DNA of 64,000 bases, from positions 15,388-79,387 of the forward strand of contig JAEEWS010000010.1 of assembly GCA_016287765.1 (NCBI GenBank), read 5' to 3'. The notes under the pieces are model-generated. The model worked only from the letters and a program-made list of their open reading frames with translations. It made no database searches and was not told the DNA's origin. Shown here piece by piece: positions 48,194 to 57,089 of this stretch (position 1 is its first letter; every line of letters begins with the position of its first letter). This DNA comes from Lachnospiraceae bacterium (GTDB lineage: Bacteria; Bacillota_A; Clostridia; Lachnospirales; Lachnospiraceae). Position numbers and translations under genes: made by a program.

Positions 48194-50593
48194 TCACATC
48201 TCGCAAACAACGGTATTATCCTTTTTAAGTTTTGATGCGGGAATGTAATCGCCCGGGATCTCTTCTCCGTTAAGAACGATCTTCTTAACACCGGATTCGG
48301 ATCCGTTATTGTTCACATACTTAATTGAAAGATGAGAACCTCTGAAGTCCTTTTCGATCTCAAATTCCTTCCAATCCGAAGGTACGGAAGGAGAAAGTTT
48401 TATACCGTTGAAATCAGGGCGAAGTCCCAGGATACCTTCAACACAGCCCACCATTACGGTCGACGCTGTTCCTGTAAGCCAGTGAACATGTGATCTTCCT
48501 TCAAAAGGAGAATCAACGGACTCGGTGAACTGTCCGTGGCAATAAGGCTCCAGCTTTCTGATCTCTGCCTTGTCATTCATATTGGCGGGTGAGCTCTCCG
48601 AAAAATACTCGAAAGCACGATTTCCATGTCCCATAAGGGCTTCAGCCAAAATGATCCATCCCTGAGGCTGTGAGAAAATGCCGCCGTTTTCTTTGGTGGA
48701 TTCGTTAAAGAGAAGGGCAAGTGCTCCGTCAAAAGCATGCTCCTTATAGGAAGGTGCCATTACTCTTGCTCCATACTTGGTATTAAGCTCTCTGTGAACG
48801 GATTCAAGTGCCTTCTCTGCCTGCTCCTTATCCGCAAGTCCGGAAATAACCGCCCAGGACTGGGGATTCAGCCACATGTTGGCTTCAGGATCCTTCTTGC
48901 TTCCGATAAGAGTACCATCCTCTTTGAATCCGCGAAGGAATCTGTCTCCTTCCCACCAGAAGTTCTGTATCTTGTCTCCGATCTCTTTTTGGGTCTTGTC
49001 TATATATTCAATATAGGAAGCATCCTTCTTGTATTCGGCAAACTTTTTGATAACGGTAAATGCATAATAAAGCTGCATAGCTACGAAGCTGGATTCACCT
49101 TTTTTGCCCAGTCTCAGGCAATCGTTCCAGTCGGCATGAAGACCTGCGGGAAGTCCGTGAGGTCCCAAACGCTCCATAGAGAAATTTATGGCTCTCTTCA
49201 AGTGATCGTAAACCGTTCCCTCATCCTTGTTAGCATAGGGGATAACAGTATCAACATAGGCCAGATCTCCGGATTCTGCTATATACTTATAAACCGTAGG
49301 GAAAAGCCATAATGCATCATCGGCTCTGTAGGCCGGATGTCCTGTTTCTCTTACATAGCTCTCGTCATCCGGAGTGTCCTCATGGCCTGCATTATGGGTG
49401 TACTTAACCAGAGGAAGTCCGCCTCCGTTATCCACCTGAGCGGAAAGCATGAAAGTTATCTGCTTCTTTGCCATTTCAGGATCAAGATGGATAATGCCCT
49501 GGATATCCTGAACCGTATCACGATAGCCATAGCCGTTACGCTGTCCGCAATATGTGAAGCTGGCTGCTCTTGACCAGGTAAAGGTCATAAAGCACTGATA
49601 AGCATTCCAGGTGTTTACCATCTCGTTAAAGGTCTCAGAAGGAGTCTTTACCTTAAGATGATCAAGCTCTGAGTGCCATCTGGTTATAAGTTCATTTACT
49701 TCCTTTTCAACGGTCTTAGTTACATCAGTGTAGGAAGCCATGATCTTTTCAGCTTCGGGGATAAGCTTCATCCCGAGAATAAAGGCAATATCCTTTTCCT
49801 CTCCGGGCTGCAAAACAATGTCAGTTGAAAGCGCTCCGCATCCGTTGGAGTTATAATTAAGAATATTGGGGCACTTACCCTGCTCAACGGAAACAGGGTT
49901 ACCGTAATCATGATAACTGCCGATGAAGCTTTCCTTGTCTCCGCAATAGCTTGCAACAGGATTGCCTGCCAGTCCGAAGAAACGTGTCTTCATGGGATCT
50001 CCGTGATAAGGTCCTCCGGATACAAATTCATTGATGCACTGAACGATCTTGTCTTCCTTAAAAAATGTCTTGGTAATGAACTGGGTATATTGAAGATTTA
50101 CCTGATCCTGTTCATAGTTACATTCATTGGTGAATTCACAATATCCGAAAACAGACAATCTTCTAACTTTACTGTCGTTATTCTTTACTTTAAGTCTCCA
50201 AACCTCATAGGTCTTGTTTTCCGGTACATAGTACAATGCGGAACTGGAGATCCCGGTATATTCCGCCTTAATGTCAGTATATCCCGTTCCGTGTCTGCAC
50301 TCGCTCTTATAAGTATCGAGGGGTTTTCCCACAGGCTGCCAGCTTGCAGACCAGTAATCCGCAGTGTCATTATCCCTAAGGTAAATGTATCTGCCCGGGC
50401 GATCAAACTGGTTAAAGATGTAGCGGATTATTCTACCATTGGCTCCGCTCTTCTCAAAGGAGTAACCTCCGGCATTGTTTGAAATGATAGCTCCGTAGGC
50501 AGGGCTTCCAAGATAATTGGCCCAGGGTGCCGGAGTATCGGGTCTTGTAATTACGTATTCTCTTTTCTCCTCGTCGAAATAACCGTATTGCAT
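48194..50593 (-). CDS. GH94 disaccharide phosphorylase (cellobiose-phosphorylase family)
   Basis: A 799-residue cytoplasmic enzyme. It carries the N-terminal beta-sandwich ('NYLGSPAYGAIISNNAGGYS'), a helical linker, the (alpha/alpha)6 catalytic domain with 'GLHADWNDCLRLGKKGESS' (DWND at 488-491) and the family motif 'GQRNGYGYRDTVQDIQGIIH', then a C-terminal jelly roll. GH94 enzymes split beta-linked glucosides with phosphate to glucose-1-phosphate, saving ATP. Length suits cellobiose, cellobionate or laminaribiose phosphorylase; the acceptor cannot be fixed by eye. It has no signal peptide and is a single gene with its own promoter and operator-like repeat. SD GAGGAGG precedes ATG 50593. Confidence 0.88.
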   Translation of the reverse strand: MQYGYFDEEKREYVITRPDTPAPWANYLGSPAYGAIISNNAGGYSFEKSGANGRIIRYIFNQFDRPGRYIYLRDNDTADYWSASWQPVGKPLDTYKSECRHGTGYTDIKAEYTGISSSALYYVPENKTYEVWRLKVKNNDSKVRRLSVFGYCEFTNECNYEQDQVNLQYTQFITKTFFKEDKIVQCINEFVSGGPYHGDPMKTRFFGLAGNPVASYCGDKESFIGSYHDYGNPVSVEQGKCPNILNYNSNGCGALSTDIVLQPGEEKDIAFILGMKLIPEAEKIMASYTDVTKTVEKEVNELITRWHSELDHLKVKTPSETFNEMVNTWNAYQCFMTFTWSRAASFTYCGQRNGYGYRDTVQDIQGIIHLDPEMAKKQITFMLSAQVDNGGGLPLVKYTHNAGHEDTPDDESYVRETGHPAYRADDALWLFPTVYKYIAESGDLAYVDTVIPYANKDEGTVYDHLKRAINFSMERLGPHGLPAGLHADWNDCLRLGKKGESSFVAMQLYYAFTVIKKFAEYKKDASYIEYIDKTQKEIGDKIQNFWWEGDRFLRGFKEDGTLIGSKKDPEANMWLNPQSWAVISGLADKEQAEKALESVHRELNTKYGARVMAPSYKEHAFDGALALLFNESTKENGGIFSQPQGWIILAEALMGHGNRAFEYFSESSPANMNDKAEIRKLEPYCHGQFTESVDSPFEGRSHVHWLTGTASTVMVGCVEGILGLRPDFNGIKLSPSVPSDWKEFEIEKDFRGSHLSIKYVNNNGSESGVKKIVLNGEEIPGDYIPASKLKKDNTVVCEM

Positions 50594-50638
50594 GACTTCC
50601 TCCTCGATTTAATTCAAATTTAGTTAATATTTAGCCTG

Positions 50639-50662
50639 ATTTACCTTGTCAGTTAGGTAAAT
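50639..50662. promoter_or_regulatory. Inverted-repeat operator candidate of the GH94 gene
   Basis: ATTTACCT and AGGTAAAT are perfect 8-base arms around 8 bases, lying about +3 to +26 of the GH94 transcript. The arms differ from the LacI site at 44271, so another regulator is likely. Confidence 0.6.
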
Positions 50663-50671
50663 GCTTTTATA

Positions 50672-50699
50672 ATAATACCATAATCCCCAAAAAAATCAA
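50672..50699 (-). promoter_or_regulatory. Promoter of the GH94 gene
   Basis: On the minus strand, TTGATT (50694-50699) and TATTAT (50672-50677) are 16 bases apart, with TGG directly before the -10. The leader to ATG 50593 is about 70 bases. Confidence 0.65.
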
Positions 50700-50789
50700 C
50701 GCTATTTTTCTTAAACAACATCCCTATTTTTAAGACCTTTTATATTTCATTTTTTTCATCTCCATCAGGTTTTATCCCTTCACTGTTTG

Positions 50790-50798
50790 TGCTATAAT
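50790..50798 (+). promoter_or_regulatory. Extended -10 promoter of the debranching-enzyme gene
   Basis: TGCTATAAT is a full extended -10 element. No good -35 is seen. Transcription would start near 50805, about 25 bases before the ATG at 50830, back to back with the GH94 promoter. Confidence 0.65.
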
Positions 50799-50829
50799 AA
50801 TGAAGTATTTTTTTATAAAGGATGAGATC

Positions 50830-52761
50830 ATGTACTTTAAATACGATAAAACCGAACTGAGTCCCATCACAAGAGGTGAATCGGACTGTTTTCTGCTGAC
50901 CGACGGTCTGGGAGGCTATTGTTCTCTCACCCATGCCGGTTCCGTGGCCCGCGGCGATCAGGCTTTACTGATGACTGCCTTAAAACCTCCGGGCAACAGA
51001 TGGCATATGCTTACAAATGTTAACGAGATTCTTACAGTTAACGGAAGTTCCTATATGCTCTCCTCGCAAAGGTATGATTTCGGACGAAGCGATAATGACC
51101 GTACTTCACTCCTCTCTTTCTTTGAATACGACGGTTATCCTGTCTGGCATTACGCCGTAAAAGGAATATCCGTTACAAAGGAACTGTGTATGGCTCATGA
51201 ACATAACACCGTTTCGATAAGATACATTATAAATGCCCCGGACACCATAAAGGTTACTCTCAAGGTGGTTCCATTGTACAGGATCACGCCCAAGGATCAG
51301 CCCTTAACGGATATTAAGGATTCTTCTCCAATAAAGATCGCCACCAACGGCAGCATAAAGCCCAAAGCTCCTGTCAAAACCCCTTTATTATATTTTTCTC
51401 AGGATGAAAGAGACGGTCGTCCCGCCTCCGGAAAATGTTTTACTGATAAGGTGATATCTTTTGAGGATATAAAAGAACCCTGTGAAATAGTTTTCTCAAC
51501 AGAAGAACTTACAGGTGACGCTCCCTCTTCCTTTGACAAAGTATATGCTTCCTTTAAAGCACATTGGGATAATATCAAAAACCATTCCCGTCTTAAAGGC
51601 GAGGTCTCACTTGAATTACTTAAGGCATCCGATGCTTTTATTGTCCGACGGGATAACGTAAAAGGTAAAACAGTGATCGCAGGTTACCCTTTTTTCGAAG
51701 ACTGGGGAAGAGACACTTTCATCTCCCTCTCCGGCCTTACTCTTGCCACAGGGCGTTTTGAAGAGTGCAGATCCATCCTTCGCACCTTTGCCAAATACGA
51801 GAAAAACGGGTTACTTCCGAATCTTTTCCCTGATGGCGGCGAGGATGCCGGATACAACACTGCCGATGCTCCCCTGCTCTTTATAAACATGGTATGGAAA
51901 TACTCAAAAGAAAGCAAAGACACGTCTTTTGCTCATGAAATGCTTCCGGTCATGCTGAATATCGAGAAGGCATATGAAAACGGAACGGATTTTCATATAA
52001 AAATGGATGAAGACGGCCTGATAATGGCGGGAGCAGACAAAGAGCAAGTGACCTGGATGGATGTGTGCGTAAACGGATTTCTTCCCACTCCGCGCCATGG
52101 TAAACCTGTGGAGATAAATGCCTATTGGTACAGTGCCCTAAGGATTCTGTATGAACTCACCCGGGATGAACATTTTTATAAACTTTCCGAAAAAGTCCGA
52201 ACCTCTTTTTTGAATATATTTGTAAATAAAGAAAACAATACTTTAAAGGATGTTATAAACGGTACTTCGGAAGAGACCAAGGTCCGCTGCAATCAGATCT
52301 GGGCTCTCACCCAGCCTTTCACCATGTTACCTCCCGAAATAGAGGAAGGCGTTCTGAAACAGGTGAAAGATGAACTGTTCACTACAGCAGGATTAAGGAC
52401 TCTTTCTCCTGCGGATCAGGATTTCCATGAAGTTTATATAGGCGACATGTTCCAAAGAGACGCAGCCTACCATCAAGGCACCGTATGGCCTTTTCCTCTG
52501 GGTGCCTACTATGTGGCTGAGATCAGGCATATAAAGAGTATGGATGAAGGTAAGGACCGCGATGAAAGATTAGCTTCCCTCGAGAAAGAAATGTCCGAGA
52601 TAAGACATTGGCTCCGAGAAGGCTGCACCGGCCAATTACCTGAAATATATGACGGGCTGGAGCCCACTGTGTCCCGCGGTTGCTTTGCCCAGGCCTGGAG
52701 CGTGGCCGAGCTATTATATGCCATGTATTATTACGAACTTTCTTTTAACAAGGAGATATAG
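50830..52761 (+). CDS. Glycogen debranching enzyme, amylo-alpha-1,6-glucosidase type (GH133)
   Basis: A 643-residue cytoplasmic enzyme. The N-terminal GDE domain (about 1-240) contains 'LLTDGLGGYCSLTHAGSVAR' and the catalytic (alpha/alpha)6 domain (about 270-640) has 'YPFFEDWGRDTFISLSGL', 'LPNLFPDGGEDAGYNTADAP', 'EINAYWYSALRILYEL' and 'GTVWPFPLGAYYVAEIRH'. The family removes alpha-1,6-linked glucose at glycogen branch points. The start is ATG 50830 with AAGG eight bases upstream; the ATG at 50800 lies inside the promoter region. It is followed without any gap by the CE4 lipoprotein gene, an unexpected partner for a glycogen enzyme. Confidence 0.9.
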   Translation: MYFKYDKTELSPITRGESDCFLLTDGLGGYCSLTHAGSVARGDQALLMTALKPPGNRWHMLTNVNEILTVNGSSYMLSSQRYDFGRSDNDRTSLLSFFEYDGYPVWHYAVKGISVTKELCMAHEHNTVSIRYIINAPDTIKVTLKVVPLYRITPKDQPLTDIKDSSPIKIATNGSIKPKAPVKTPLLYFSQDERDGRPASGKCFTDKVISFEDIKEPCEIVFSTEELTGDAPSSFDKVYASFKAHWDNIKNHSRLKGEVSLELLKASDAFIVRRDNVKGKTVIAGYPFFEDWGRDTFISLSGLTLATGRFEECRSILRTFAKYEKNGLLPNLFPDGGEDAGYNTADAPLLFINMVWKYSKESKDTSFAHEMLPVMLNIEKAYENGTDFHIKMDEDGLIMAGADKEQVTWMDVCVNGFLPTPRHGKPVEINAYWYSALRILYELTRDEHFYKLSEKVRTSFLNIFVNKENNTLKDVINGTSEETKVRCNQIWALTQPFTMLPPEIEEGVLKQVKDELFTTAGLRTLSPADQDFHEVYIGDMFQRDAAYHQGTVWPFPLGAYYVAEIRHIKSMDEGKDRDERLASLEKEMSEIRHWLREGCTGQLPEIYDGLEPTVSRGCFAQAWSVAELLYAMYYYELSFNKEI

Positions 52762-53988
52762 ATGAAGAGAAAATACTTTTTAATGTTGCTTTTACCGATT
52801 TTGATCCTGATGGGCTGTACAAAGCAGGGAAAAGAATATCCCCTTCCCACTCCGACAGCGATAATCGTGGAGACTTCAACCCCTACACCTACAGACACAC
52901 CTACGCCTACGCCTACGGATACACCTACACCCACCTTCACGCCTACCCCCACGGATACACCTACCCCCACATTTACACCGACGCCTACCAACACACCTAC
53001 TCCTACTCCGATTCCGGTCAATGTAGTGTTTAACGAGGCCTATCTTTCTATCATAAAAGAAAGGCTGCAAACATATACCACCGCAGAGCTGGGAGATGCG
53101 CTTACCTCATCTTCTTTCGCAAATTATGAGACGCCTTATCGTGTTTCCGATTATGAAAATTACAGGATAACAGAGGATCAGGTGGTCTTCAGTTTTCCCG
53201 AGAACACTCTTTGTGAGTCCCATCCTGCTTTTGAGTATGCCACTGATCTTGCGGAAGCAAAGTTATTTATGAATTATGATGAGGAAGGTAATCCGATCAA
53301 AGATACGAGGATCCGTAAAGACCTTGATCCCAACGCTCCCATGATCTGCCTCACCTTCGATGACGGTCCCTATGACACAGTGGATCTGGAATTGATCAAA
53401 ATACTTGAAAAATATAACGCCCGCGCCACTTTCTTCATCTGCACAAGCAGATTAAAAACAAAGCAATGGGCAGCTTCGACCATAGCTGTGTATAATGCGG
53501 GACATCAGATAGGAAGTCACACTATAAGCCACCCTTATTTCAGAGATTCGTCCTTCAACCCCGAGCAATTCTGGAAGGAAATAAACGGCTCCTGCTTAAG
53601 CATTGCTAAATTGATCGGACATGCACCGTCGATGATACGTATGCCCGGAGGACTTTGGGTAGATTATATGACAAACTGTCCTTTACCTATGATACTATGG
53701 AATATTTCCTCCGAAGACACCGGAAATCTGAACGCATTGAAAGGCGAAACACCCACAGACGTGTACAACCGTAAGGTTAAGGAAACCTCCACAAATGTTA
53801 TAAAGAGAGCCCGTGATGCGGGTGTATCCCTTATGCATTCCATAAAGGCCCCCTCTCCCGAAGCTACCGAAATAATACTTGAGGAGCTTTCCAAAAAGGG
53901 TTATATCTTTGTTACACTGGAAGAACTGGAATACTATAAAGGTTACGATCTTCAAAAAGGAACGGAATTCCCACAGTGGAAACGATAA
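52762..53988 (+). CDS. Lipoprotein polysaccharide deacetylase, CE4 (NodB)
   Basis: A 408-residue surface enzyme. The lipobox is 'LMGC' (Cys19), then a Thr/Pro linker at about 29-88 made of short [12 protein letters not shown] repeats, a spacer domain, and the NodB domain from about residue 190. Metal and catalytic residues are seen: '[10 protein letters not shown]' (Asp200, Asp201), '[10 protein letters not shown]' (His253, His257) and 'RMPGGLWVD'. CE4 enzymes deacetylate peptidoglycan, chitin-type sugars or xylan; the linker, like that of the GH10 xylanase, suggests a surface polysaccharide. SD AAGGAG lies within the end of the debranching gene, whose stop abuts this ATG. Confidence 0.9.
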   Translation: MKRKYFLMLLLPILILMGCTKQGKEYPLPTPTAIIVETSTPTPTDTPTPTPTDTPTPTFTPTPTDTPTPTFTPTPTNTPTPTPIPVNVVFNEAYLSIIKERLQTYTTAELGDALTSSSFANYETPYRVSDYENYRITEDQVVFSFPENTLCESHPAFEYATDLAEAKLFMNYDEEGNPIKDTRIRKDLDPNAPMICLTFDDGPYDTVDLELIKILEKYNARATFFICTSRLKTKQWAASTIAVYNAGHQIGSHTISHPYFRDSSFNPEQFWKEINGSCLSIAKLIGHAPSMIRMPGGLWVDYMTNCPLPMILWNISSEDTGNLNALKGETPTDVYNRKVKETSTNVIKRARDAGVSLMHSIKAPSPEATEIILEELSKKGYIFVTLEELEYYKGYDLQKGTEFPQWKR

Positions 53989-53994
53989 AAATAA

Positions 53995-54043
53995 AGCTTT
54001 GGTCTTATGAGAGTCATACCTCATAAAGCCAAAGCTCTTTTTT
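53995..54043. terminator. Bidirectional terminator between CE4 and dus
   Basis: AGCTTTGG (53995-54002) and CCAAAGCT (54029-54036) with an inner TATGAG/CTCATA stem form a long hairpin, followed by CTTTTTTATT on the plus strand and TTATTTTTAT on the minus strand. Confidence 0.88.
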
Positions 54044-54977
54044 ATTCCGCACTGTTTATTATCTCATTGATCAGATTTCTGTATTCAACTACCTTCCCTG
54101 TCTTCTTAAGGCGTTTTTCCATGTCCTTATCCACATTTAACGCGGGAAGCATATAGTACCACAACTCTTTAAGCTTGCAAAGGATGCTGAAATCGCCACT
54201 CATCCGTTCGCAATAGAAATCAAGCAGATCTTCGTTAAAGTTTTTGAACCTCTCCTTGTCTATTAACTTATCTCCTTCCGTAAGAAGATAGGGCCGGGCT
54301 ATCAGCCCTCTTCCCAGCATAAAAGCTGTGGCCTCCGGAAATTTTTCCTTATTTCTCTCCAGATCTTCTTTCAAAAAGATATCACCGTTTATGCAGATGG
54401 GAATATCCGAATAAATATAGGCATAATCAAGCCATTCCTGCCTTATATCGCCTTTGTAAAAGTCCTTCTGTATCCTTGGGTGTACGATAAGTTCTTTAAT
54501 TGGATAACGGTTATAGATCCCAAGTATCCTGACGAATTCTTCGGGGGAATGCTTGCCCAGTCTGGTTTTTACGGATACTCTGATTCCAAGCCCCTGTATT
54601 CCTTCAAATACTTTTTCAAAGAATTCATCCAATTCATCCGGATAATAAAGAAATCCACTGCCCTTCTTCTTGGTCACCACTGTGTTGGACGGGCAACCAA
54701 GGTTAAAATTCACCTCATTGTATCCCTTTTGGGCTATCTCCCTGCAGGCCCAGATAAAGTGGTCCGCATTACAGCAAAGAAGCTGCGGCACCGTTCTCAT
54801 GCCCGCATTTTTCTCGTTGTCGATCTCCTCGAGTTCCTTCATCTGAAAGCTTTTATTTTGATTTGGCGAAAGAAATGGAGTGAAATATTTATCCACTCCA
54901 TTGTAATACTTATTAAAGATTCTTCTGTATATGTGAGTTGTAACCCCTTCCATAGGGGCAAGATATATTTTTTGCAT
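54042..54977 (-). CDS. tRNA-dihydrouridine synthase family protein
   Basis: A 311-residue FMN enzyme that reduces uridines in the tRNA D-loop. 'YLAPMEGVTTHIYRRIF' is the FMN-binding start of the barrel; the catalytic Cys is in 'NFNLGCPSNTVVTKKKGSGF' near residue 97; 'VSVKTRLG' and 'ICINGDIF' are standard phosphate and FMN contacts. The C-terminal helical tRNA-binding domain is short. Which uridine is modified is not clear. The ATG follows the GGDEF/EAL stop by one base and there is no strong ribosome site, so translation is probably coupled. Confidence 0.9.
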   Translation of the reverse strand: MQKIYLAPMEGVTTHIYRRIFNKYYNGVDKYFTPFLSPNQNKSFQMKELEEIDNEKNAGMRTVPQLLCCNADHFIWACREIAQKGYNEVNFNLGCPSNTVVTKKKGSGFLYYPDELDEFFEKVFEGIQGLGIRVSVKTRLGKHSPEEFVRILGIYNRYPIKELIVHPRIQKDFYKGDIRQEWLDYAYIYSDIPICINGDIFLKEDLERNKEKFPEATAFMLGRGLIARPYLLTEGDKLIDKERFKNFNEDLLDFYCERMSGDFSILCKLKELWYYMLPALNVDKDMEKRLKKTGKVVEYRNLINEIINSAE

Positions 54978-54978
54978 A

Positions 54979-56664
54979 TTATTTTACAGAATTATTGACA
55001 ACTTCCAATGCTTTTTCAAATTCCATGGGCTTCCCGGTATAGTATCCCTGTACCATATCGCATCCCCATTCCTTTAACGCTGCTATCTCACCTTCGTCTT
55101 CCACACCCTCGGCCAGGACTTCCGTATGAAGGACGTGGCCCATGGATATGATAAGTTTAATGAAGTCCCTATCCACATCGCTGTTATTCATCTTATCCAC
55201 AAAAGCTTTATCTATCTTCAGCAGATTAACGGGAAGCTGTGAAAGGTAGGAAAGTGAAGCGTATCCCGTACCAAAATCGTCAAGTGCCACCTTAACCTCA
55301 TTATTTCTGAGCTTGTCCATAGCTTCCTTTACGTTTTCTATGGCCGTTGCAAAAACAGTTTCCGTGATCTCGATCTCAAGATTCTTATTGGGGAAACCGT
55401 TCTCTTTAAGAGTCCTTAAAACGTAATCGGCGTAGCCCGGCTTTTGAAGATGATTTGCACTTATATTGACCGAAATAATAAGATCCGGTGAAGTTTTCAC
55501 CACATCCTTAAATGTCTGGATCGCATGAACAAGTACCCAGTTATCAATACGGAAAATGAGATTCGATTTCTCAGCTACAGCTATGAATCTGTCAGGTCTG
55601 ATGGCCTTTCCTTCTTCATCCTCAAGTCTGCTGAGAGTTTCAAATCCTCTTAACTTTCCGGTTTCCAGGTTAAACTGAGGCTGATAGACAAGATGCAGTT
55701 CATCTGTGCTGAGAGCCTTAAAGAGCCTGTCTTCTATCTTACCGTTCTCTGTTAGTTCATTGGTAACAGTAGCATCATAAAAAGCCACTTCCATACCTAT
55801 CTGATTTCTATAATGTGCAATGGTATCATCCAGATGCCTGTAAAGTTCATTGATGCTGCTGCCGTCATCAGGATATCTTACTATAGCTGCTCTTGGCTCA
55901 AGGGTGATCTCCGTATTGTCGATGACCAACGGCCTCTTGATCTGCTTAATGGTCTGTCTTATCCTTGCATCCACGTCATTTCTTTCAGCCACAGGGTCCT
56001 TTTTATCCTTTGAGGCATCAATAACCAGAACAAATTCCGAATCACCGTTCTTACCGCCGTATTCTCCATCCAAGGTCTTCCCGATGAACCTTCCCGCAAG
56101 TGCTTTAAGAACTGTGTTTCCAAAATCTCTTCCCATCATATCATTAATAGATGCGAAATTTTCAATATAAAGGAAGGAAACATAGAATTCTTCCCCTGCT
56201 TTCATTCTTTTATCAATATTATCCCTGACGGCGGTAAGATTGTGCATACCGGTCAAAGGATCCTGTTGAGAAAGCATATGCAGGATCTTGTTATAATGAT
56301 TAATGTTATTGATAAAGCTGTATGTGACATAGATGATCACAAATGTACATATAGCGTTGAACACACCGGGTACAGCATCCCAGGCTTTCATAAAGATCAA
56401 TTGTCCGAACAGGGGAACTGAGCTGACAAAAAGAATAACATAGGAAATTATCATACCCGTTCTTTTTCCCTCAAGGACCAGCAAAACAAGCAGGATAAGT
56501 CTGATGTTGGTAAATATACCCGCAATATGCGTAGAATATAGTACCATGTCACCCATCTCTAACTTCAGTCCCGCTGCGGAAGCTATAGAAGTAAGGACGG
56601 TCAGCACTGCTGAGAATAATGCCAAAAGGATGATTGAAAGATTATGCTTTAATTGTTTGTTCAT
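54979..56664 (-). CDS. Membrane GGDEF/EAL protein, likely c-di-GMP phosphodiesterase
   Basis: A 561-residue signalling protein. About five membrane helices occupy residues 10-125 with no separate sensor domain. The GGDEF domain (about 135-290) has 'NGDSEFVL' where GGDEF is expected, so the cyclase site is broken. The EAL domain (about 305-555) has 'GFETLSRLED' (EAL as ETL), 'VSVNISANHLQ', 'EIEITETVF', 'LDDFGTGYASLSYL' and 'AEGVEDEGEI', which keep the metal and catalytic residues. A c-di-GMP hydrolase is the best reading; the GGDEF half may bind GTP or be structural. The start is ATG 56664 with GAGGG seven bases upstream. Confidence 0.88.
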   Translation of the reverse strand: MNKQLKHNLSIILLALFSAVLTVLTSIASAAGLKLEMGDMVLYSTHIAGIFTNIRLILLVLLVLEGKRTGMIISYVILFVSSVPLFGQLIFMKAWDAVPGVFNAICTFVIIYVTYSFINNINHYNKILHMLSQQDPLTGMHNLTAVRDNIDKRMKAGEEFYVSFLYIENFASINDMMGRDFGNTVLKALAGRFIGKTLDGEYGGKNGDSEFVLVIDASKDKKDPVAERNDVDARIRQTIKQIKRPLVIDNTEITLEPRAAIVRYPDDGSSINELYRHLDDTIAHYRNQIGMEVAFYDATVTNELTENGKIEDRLFKALSTDELHLVYQPQFNLETGKLRGFETLSRLEDEEGKAIRPDRFIAVAEKSNLIFRIDNWVLVHAIQTFKDVVKTSPDLIISVNISANHLQKPGYADYVLRTLKENGFPNKNLEIEITETVFATAIENVKEAMDKLRNNEVKVALDDFGTGYASLSYLSQLPVNLLKIDKAFVDKMNNSDVDRDFIKLIISMGHVLHTEVLAEGVEDEGEIAALKEWGCDMVQGYYTGKPMEFEKALEVVNNSVK

Positions 56665-56778
56665 AAGAAAACCCTCGCTAAAAATCCCCGGATAACAAAA
56701 TGCTAATACCAACGAAATTTATCTAAACTACATAATATATTATAATAACATATTTTTTTAAAAAGATATATAAAAAAC

Positions 56779-56807
56779 CAAAAAAGTTCCACACAAAATG
56801 GAACTTT
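56779..56807 (-). terminator. Terminator of the SDR transcript
   Basis: On the minus strand, AAAGTTCCA and TGGAACTTT pair around a 7-base loop, followed by TTTGGTTTTTTAT. Together with the MITE-like copy it explains most of the 425-base gap 56665-57089. Confidence 0.8.
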
Positions 56808-56844
56808 AGTTAATGCTGTTTTTATGTTTTTATCCTCGCCATAA

Positions 56845-57008
56845 CTAGTACATCGGTTATTAAATAACTGGACCCAATGCTTGCCTGTTTACCCGACTGC
56901 CCGTACATGAAAGCCTCGGAGTAGCCCGCTACACCTGCGTTTTCATGCACGAGCATTCGAGCAAACATTCTGCGCATTAGTCCATTTATTTTAAAACCGC
57001 TGTACTAG
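56845..57008. mobile_element. MITE-like palindromic element, long copy
   Basis: A 164-base copy of the element at 29923-30004. The outer ~35 bases on each side match that copy (identical CTAGTACATCGGTT and AACCGCTGTACTAG ends; the right 42 bases are the same). The apex is replaced by about 80 bases carrying another palindrome, CATGAAA...GTAGC-CC-GCTAC...TTTCATG. It lies in the 3' untranslated region of the SDR gene, before its terminator. Confidence 0.75.
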
Positions 57009-57089
57009 TTTTTCCTCCAAAAGCAAACTTTTCCTGCTTTTTGGCTGTTTGGTTTGAATTTTCGAGTTAATGATGTCCGTTCTATCCGG

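Noticed and set aside
52880..53020. Tandem ACACCTAC-like repeats suggesting a CRISPR array or satellite
   Set aside because: Units are in frame, vary by codon and encode the Thr/Pro linker; there are no spacers.
52731..53021. Minus-strand frame rich in Gly-Val repeats
   Set aside because: It is the antisense of the Thr/Pro linker of the CE4 lipoprotein; similar frames at 24903-25175 and 26701-26949 mirror the linkers of the xylanase and the three-module protein.
54480..54998. Plus-strand frame of 172 codons
   Set aside because: Antisense to the dus gene, no family motif, and it would run through the dus start region.
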